From Clavelina lepadiformis (taxonomy: Eukaryota; Chordata; Ascidiacea; Aplousobranchia; Clavelinidae): DNA of 64,000 bases. This document shows, piece by piece, positions 60,120 to 64,000 of this stretch. Every line of letters starts with the position of its first letter. Position 1 is the stretch's first letter. The notes beneath the pieces were generated by a model. The model saw nothing but the letters and a program-made list of their open reading frames with translations. It made no database searches and was not told where the DNA came from. The stretch is from positions 6,200,001 to 6,264,000 of the forward strand of contig NC_135242.1 in assembly GCF_947623445.1 (NCBI RefSeq), given 5' to 3'. A program made the translations under genes and the position numbers.

Positions 60120-63100
60120 GTGACTAAAAATTGGCATCTGCAGATGCAGCAAACTAGTTAGCATCAGAAGGTACCATGATGAAGTTTTATATGGTGTGAC
60201 TGTAATGGTTCAAGTCAACTTTTTCAGATATAAAGTCACATTTTTCGTCAAACTGACTTCACGTAAAAAGTTATTTTTTTTCCCAGAATAATAAAGATGA
60301 GTCTTAATTGATTTATTCAGATTCAGAATAATCGAACAATTACAGTGTTTTAAAATGGTAAGGTAGCATAGCCACCAAACGAACAAAATAGTCAAGTCTT
60401 ATGTCTTGATGGAAATCTTGCATTTTGGAAAAAGGAGATTTATGCTGAAAAGTTAGGATCTATGTTTTATGCAACGCCAGTATTAAAGCTCTGATTATTT
60501 TGCACTGCTAATAATTCTTATTTTACTAAATGGAGCCAATTTAATAGCCGTTGAATTTTCCCTGCTTATCCGTCCCACTGCCTGTTTGTCCAGTTAAAAA
60601 CCTGTGCTAACTAAGATTCTTGGTTGTAATTAATTATTATTGGTTGTTCGATTGTTTGTTTTTCTGACTTTGTTGATATGTGTGTTCGTTAATAACTGAT
60701 CGACCAGTTGAGCATCACAGTACTATAACCAAACTGACAACATTCTTGAGTACAGTTATATTAATTATTGATTTACATCGAAATGTTTACTGCTTTCAGA
60801 GCACATATCAGAGATACTTTTGATATGACTGCAGAAACAACACTAAACGTAGAGAGGAATCGCATTGTGCGCTGTGGTAACAGTTTTCATAATCAGGAGA
60901 TAATAAAAAGTTGCGTATACTAAACAAAATCAAAATATTGCACAGCAGTTTTTGTTAAACATACAAAATAGAACATTAATAAAATTATAATATCATCAGA
61001 ATTGCACAAGAATTCCACAGAAATAAGGGGCAATTATGACAATTAGCACAAACCCTTCAAAAAGATGAAACTTAAGAAATTCTTACTGTTCTTGCAAATC
61101 TTTGTGCGAATGTTTCTTGTCGTATTTTGTAAAAACATTTAATCTATGTTTTAGTGAAATTAGCCATTCTGATTTACAGTAATCCAGTAAGTACCTTGCC
61201 AAAAAAATTATTTGCGTAAGTGCGACAATACAATTTAGTTCAAAAAACGGTTCTGGTTTTGGCCCGATTGGAAAGTACCACAGTTTTTGATAAGAAATCA
61301 TGCATGCAAAAATGCAGATTTAGGCAAGATGGTGGAACTGAAGCTTCACTTCTTTGTTTATTTATTATAAATAGGCTCGAAAATAAAAAAGTTCGGCATG
61401 CGTGCAGGTGCCAGACTTTAAACTATGATAAAGGAGAGCATATATACTTCCAACATATTTCCTAAATTCACTATAAACAATTCATACATTGATTTCAGGT
61501 CAATTGAATGAAACACCAAACTGCATCTTTTGGCCTTTTTCGACAAGATCTTGGGTGTGCAAAAAATCTAAGAGCACACTTAAACACATTCACAGACTGT
61601 CAGGTACTGGTTTTGATGCTTCAGCAAAAAAAGCTAAAACTTGCCATAAATCGGGTAAAATGAATAAAAACTGTGTCTACAATGGTCAAACGCATCTAAA
61701 ATTCAGTTAAGTGCAAGTAATTGTACTCATTAACGCACCTGAAGTGCCCTACTGAATAAAATTATAACCACATTTGAATTTGCTTTTGCCCAACTCTGCA
61801 GCCCAGGTGGAACATGCACCACACCATCAAGGGCTGATGCATAGATGTATATGCATAACAAGTGTACACAAAAGTATTACAAATAACAAAGAAAATATGT
61901 AGTGGGAAATGCAGAGGGGATACTCATTGATATTATACATTGCTTTTTTGATAGGCTTACAATAGGTTAGCCACCAGCATATTCACACTAATGAAAAAAA
62001 AACATTAGATCGCATGGTTTAACCTAGCCTATTTGCTCACAATCAATTAATAAATTCCAAAATTACAAGCAAATTAGCCTACAACAACAATGAACTGTAT
62101 GAACAGAGTGAATGAAAAACGTTTTATTTCTTGTTAATCTAGGCTGTCGTATAGTTCAGCTCCGTCACCGTGTACAAGTAGTTTGCCTTCAAATACAGCA
62201 GTAAAAGCCTAAAAAAATAACTTCCCCATGCACTATGTTCAGAACATTTTGATGAAAACACAACACTTCTCGCGTATTTATTCCTTATGTGCCTTACAGA
62301 CCGTTTATAGACAGATAGAAGAGGCCATGGCGGGTAATAAGCCTACAAAAAAATAGAGTGTTTGGGCAATAGGTTAGGCCTATCTAGGCTATCCTATCAA
62401 ACTACTTACCGGTAGCCAACTATACACACAGAGATTTGAGTTAGTCTAAGCCTTAGAGCTAAATCGGCCTACAACACTCACCCTAAGCTTTGGGTATTGG
62501 CTGCATCAGCTCTACATACAGACATACTCAGCCACTCATAGTAAGTGCAGTGTGTAAGGACTAAGGATTATATTATAGGCTTGCTGTAAATTTAGCAAAA
62601 AAGCAATGAAAACTGTTACAACAGCGCTATCTAAGGCTGTTTTTAACACTGTTTTTCTCTTTTTTATCCTACCACAAAACATCAAGATCTAAGCAAAGAG
62701 TATAAAAGAATAAATCTAGGACTCTAAAGTTAAACGCCAAAAAAGATATACAACCGAGTGCAATTTGGCCTACTTTATAGTTTGGTTTATTCTTTTTATA
62801 CCATGCTTATGCCATAGATGCACGAGGTAAGATACAAATAAGATAAAATACTTCCAGCTGTTCTGTCTCTCCATATAAAAGAGATGATGATTTATTTTAG
62901 ATGATGAATATAAACTTGTAAACCATTTGGTCAATGTATATATAGATATGTATATAGAGAATTTTTGATGAGCCTAGAAATCTAAATTAATTCATTTAGT
63001 CCTACTTTTGCTTTATTAATTTACTTCAATCCAGCATTCAAAATGAAATGGTCGCTTTCGAACTGTGTTCGATGTCTATGTTGCCAGCTGTTACTACTTA

Positions 63101-63206
63101 ACCGTAAAATCACGTGGTGTAAACAGAAAACAAAAATCGTGATATCCAAATAGTTCCCAAACTTAATGGCATGGCAATGGCTGAATGATGAATATGATGA
63201 TATAAC
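60120..63206. other. Non-coding stretch, nothing recognised
   Basis: Only short open frames (under about 82 codons) without motifs or splice support. AGGCCTA-type words are frequent around 62000-62800. Confidence 0.4.
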
Positions 63207-63677
63207 CAGAGGTGGGCAGTCGGTACTTTGAAAGTTTGAAAGAAGTAAAAAATGTCAAATGTTTTAAAAAAGTAATTCGGTACTTCGTCGATACTCGGTG
63301 CCGATACTTTTCGTGTAAAAGATGCTGCAGCAAATGCTATATTTGCCGCTATTATGCCTCCGGGAAAGACTACTCCATGTCAAAACATATGAGACGTTAC
63401 TCGTTCGAAATTTTACTTCACATTTCCAGATTAAAAAAGATCAACAGATGCTACAACTGGTATTAAGGATTAATTAACATATGTTCTTGAAAACATACTT
63501 GTTAAATATTTGAACTAATGACGCGAAAAGTACCGAGTACCGAGACCGACTGAAATTTCTTGAAATAAGTAATTCGGTAGTTTTTTTCAAAAGTACTGAC
63601 GGTACCGGTATCGGTACAGAAAAAGTACTGCGGTACAGTAATTCGGTACTATAGTACCGCGGTACTGCCCACCTGTG
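63207..63677. mobile_element. hAT-like MITE rich in GGTACC-type words
   Basis: Ends CAGAGGTGGGCAGT at 63207 and the complement of CACAGGTGGGCAGT at 63677 (13 of 14 match). The body near each end is dominated by repeated GGTACT / AGTACC words that could pair. A short frame inside (KDYSMSKHMRRYS) may be a worn BED-finger remnant. No target duplication was identified. Confidence 0.75.
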
Positions 63678-64000
63678 GGTAGAGCATCGTATTATTCATC
63701 ATACGAAGGGACTAGCCTTCAGTTGTATTTCACCAACAGTAGTTTGGTTTAAGATGTGTGGCCGGTTTAGGAGATAAGACATGCAAACAGTTAATTTCTC
63801 AAATCCCGTTTGAATTATGGTTTGAGTAACTCATAAGTGTCTAGCCTACTGGCTAAGAAGGTTCTGAAGTTTAACTTCAGACTTTAGGTGTGGTTAGCTT
63901 ATCCTATACCTTGGCGTTTGAGCAAACCGAGAAAATTCCTGAGCAAATAAGTTTTGGCAGTGTATATTCCATCGGCTACCGTTTACCGAATTTGGGAAAA

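Noticed and set aside
63212..63466. 84-codon Cys-rich frame
   Set aside because: Contained in a MITE and starts within its inverted end; at most a worn zinc-finger remnant.

Overview
This is a eukaryotic, animal-type window: AT-rich, with split genes whose GT/AG junctions keep reading phase, and dense with DNA transposons. Gene content (a TGF-beta family ligand, PRMT6, tafazzin, a copine and a FAM122/PABIR protein) points to an invertebrate deuterostome. The compact genes and AT-rich introns suggest an ascidian tunicate, but the species is inference only.

Layout. 1-1950: nothing recognised. About 1950-12750 and 24280-31210 are the two arms of a large inverted duplication. Each arm carries one intact nine-exon copy of a divergent TGF-beta family ligand (copy A on +, copy B on -). 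The spacer holds two convergent genes, PRMT6 (+, 16953-18900) and tafazzin (-, 19991-21407). Arm A is interrupted by a 3.86-kb DNA transposon (2008-5869) with CACTG-type ends and TAAACAC-rich subterminal regions. It carries a spliced gene of unknown function. The matching place in arm B (near 31150) still looks like the unoccupied target site.

33259-42991 (-) is a complete 16-exon copine gene. One of its introns contains, on the opposite strand, an intronless 372-codon ORF (35627-36745) for a very basic protein with a C-terminal two-helix membrane hairpin. 44-52.9 kb is gene-poor, with three short terminal-inverted-repeat elements. 52923-57827 (-) is an 11-exon FAM122/PABIR gene, a family of PP2A-B55 regulators. 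57.8-64 kb holds a 1.17-kb hAT deletion derivative that keeps transposase remnants, and another short hAT-like element.

How the parts relate. The conserved cellular genes (arginine methylation, cardiolipin remodelling, calcium-dependent membrane binding, PP2A regulation) are not an obvious pathway. The unusual parts are the inverted ligand pair, whose mature domains differ much more than their prodomains and which both lack one canonical cysteine; the occupied/unoccupied transposon site shared by the arms; and the nested orphan membrane-protein ORF. All exon models were built by eye from splice signals, phase and remembered family alignments; no search or alignment program was run.
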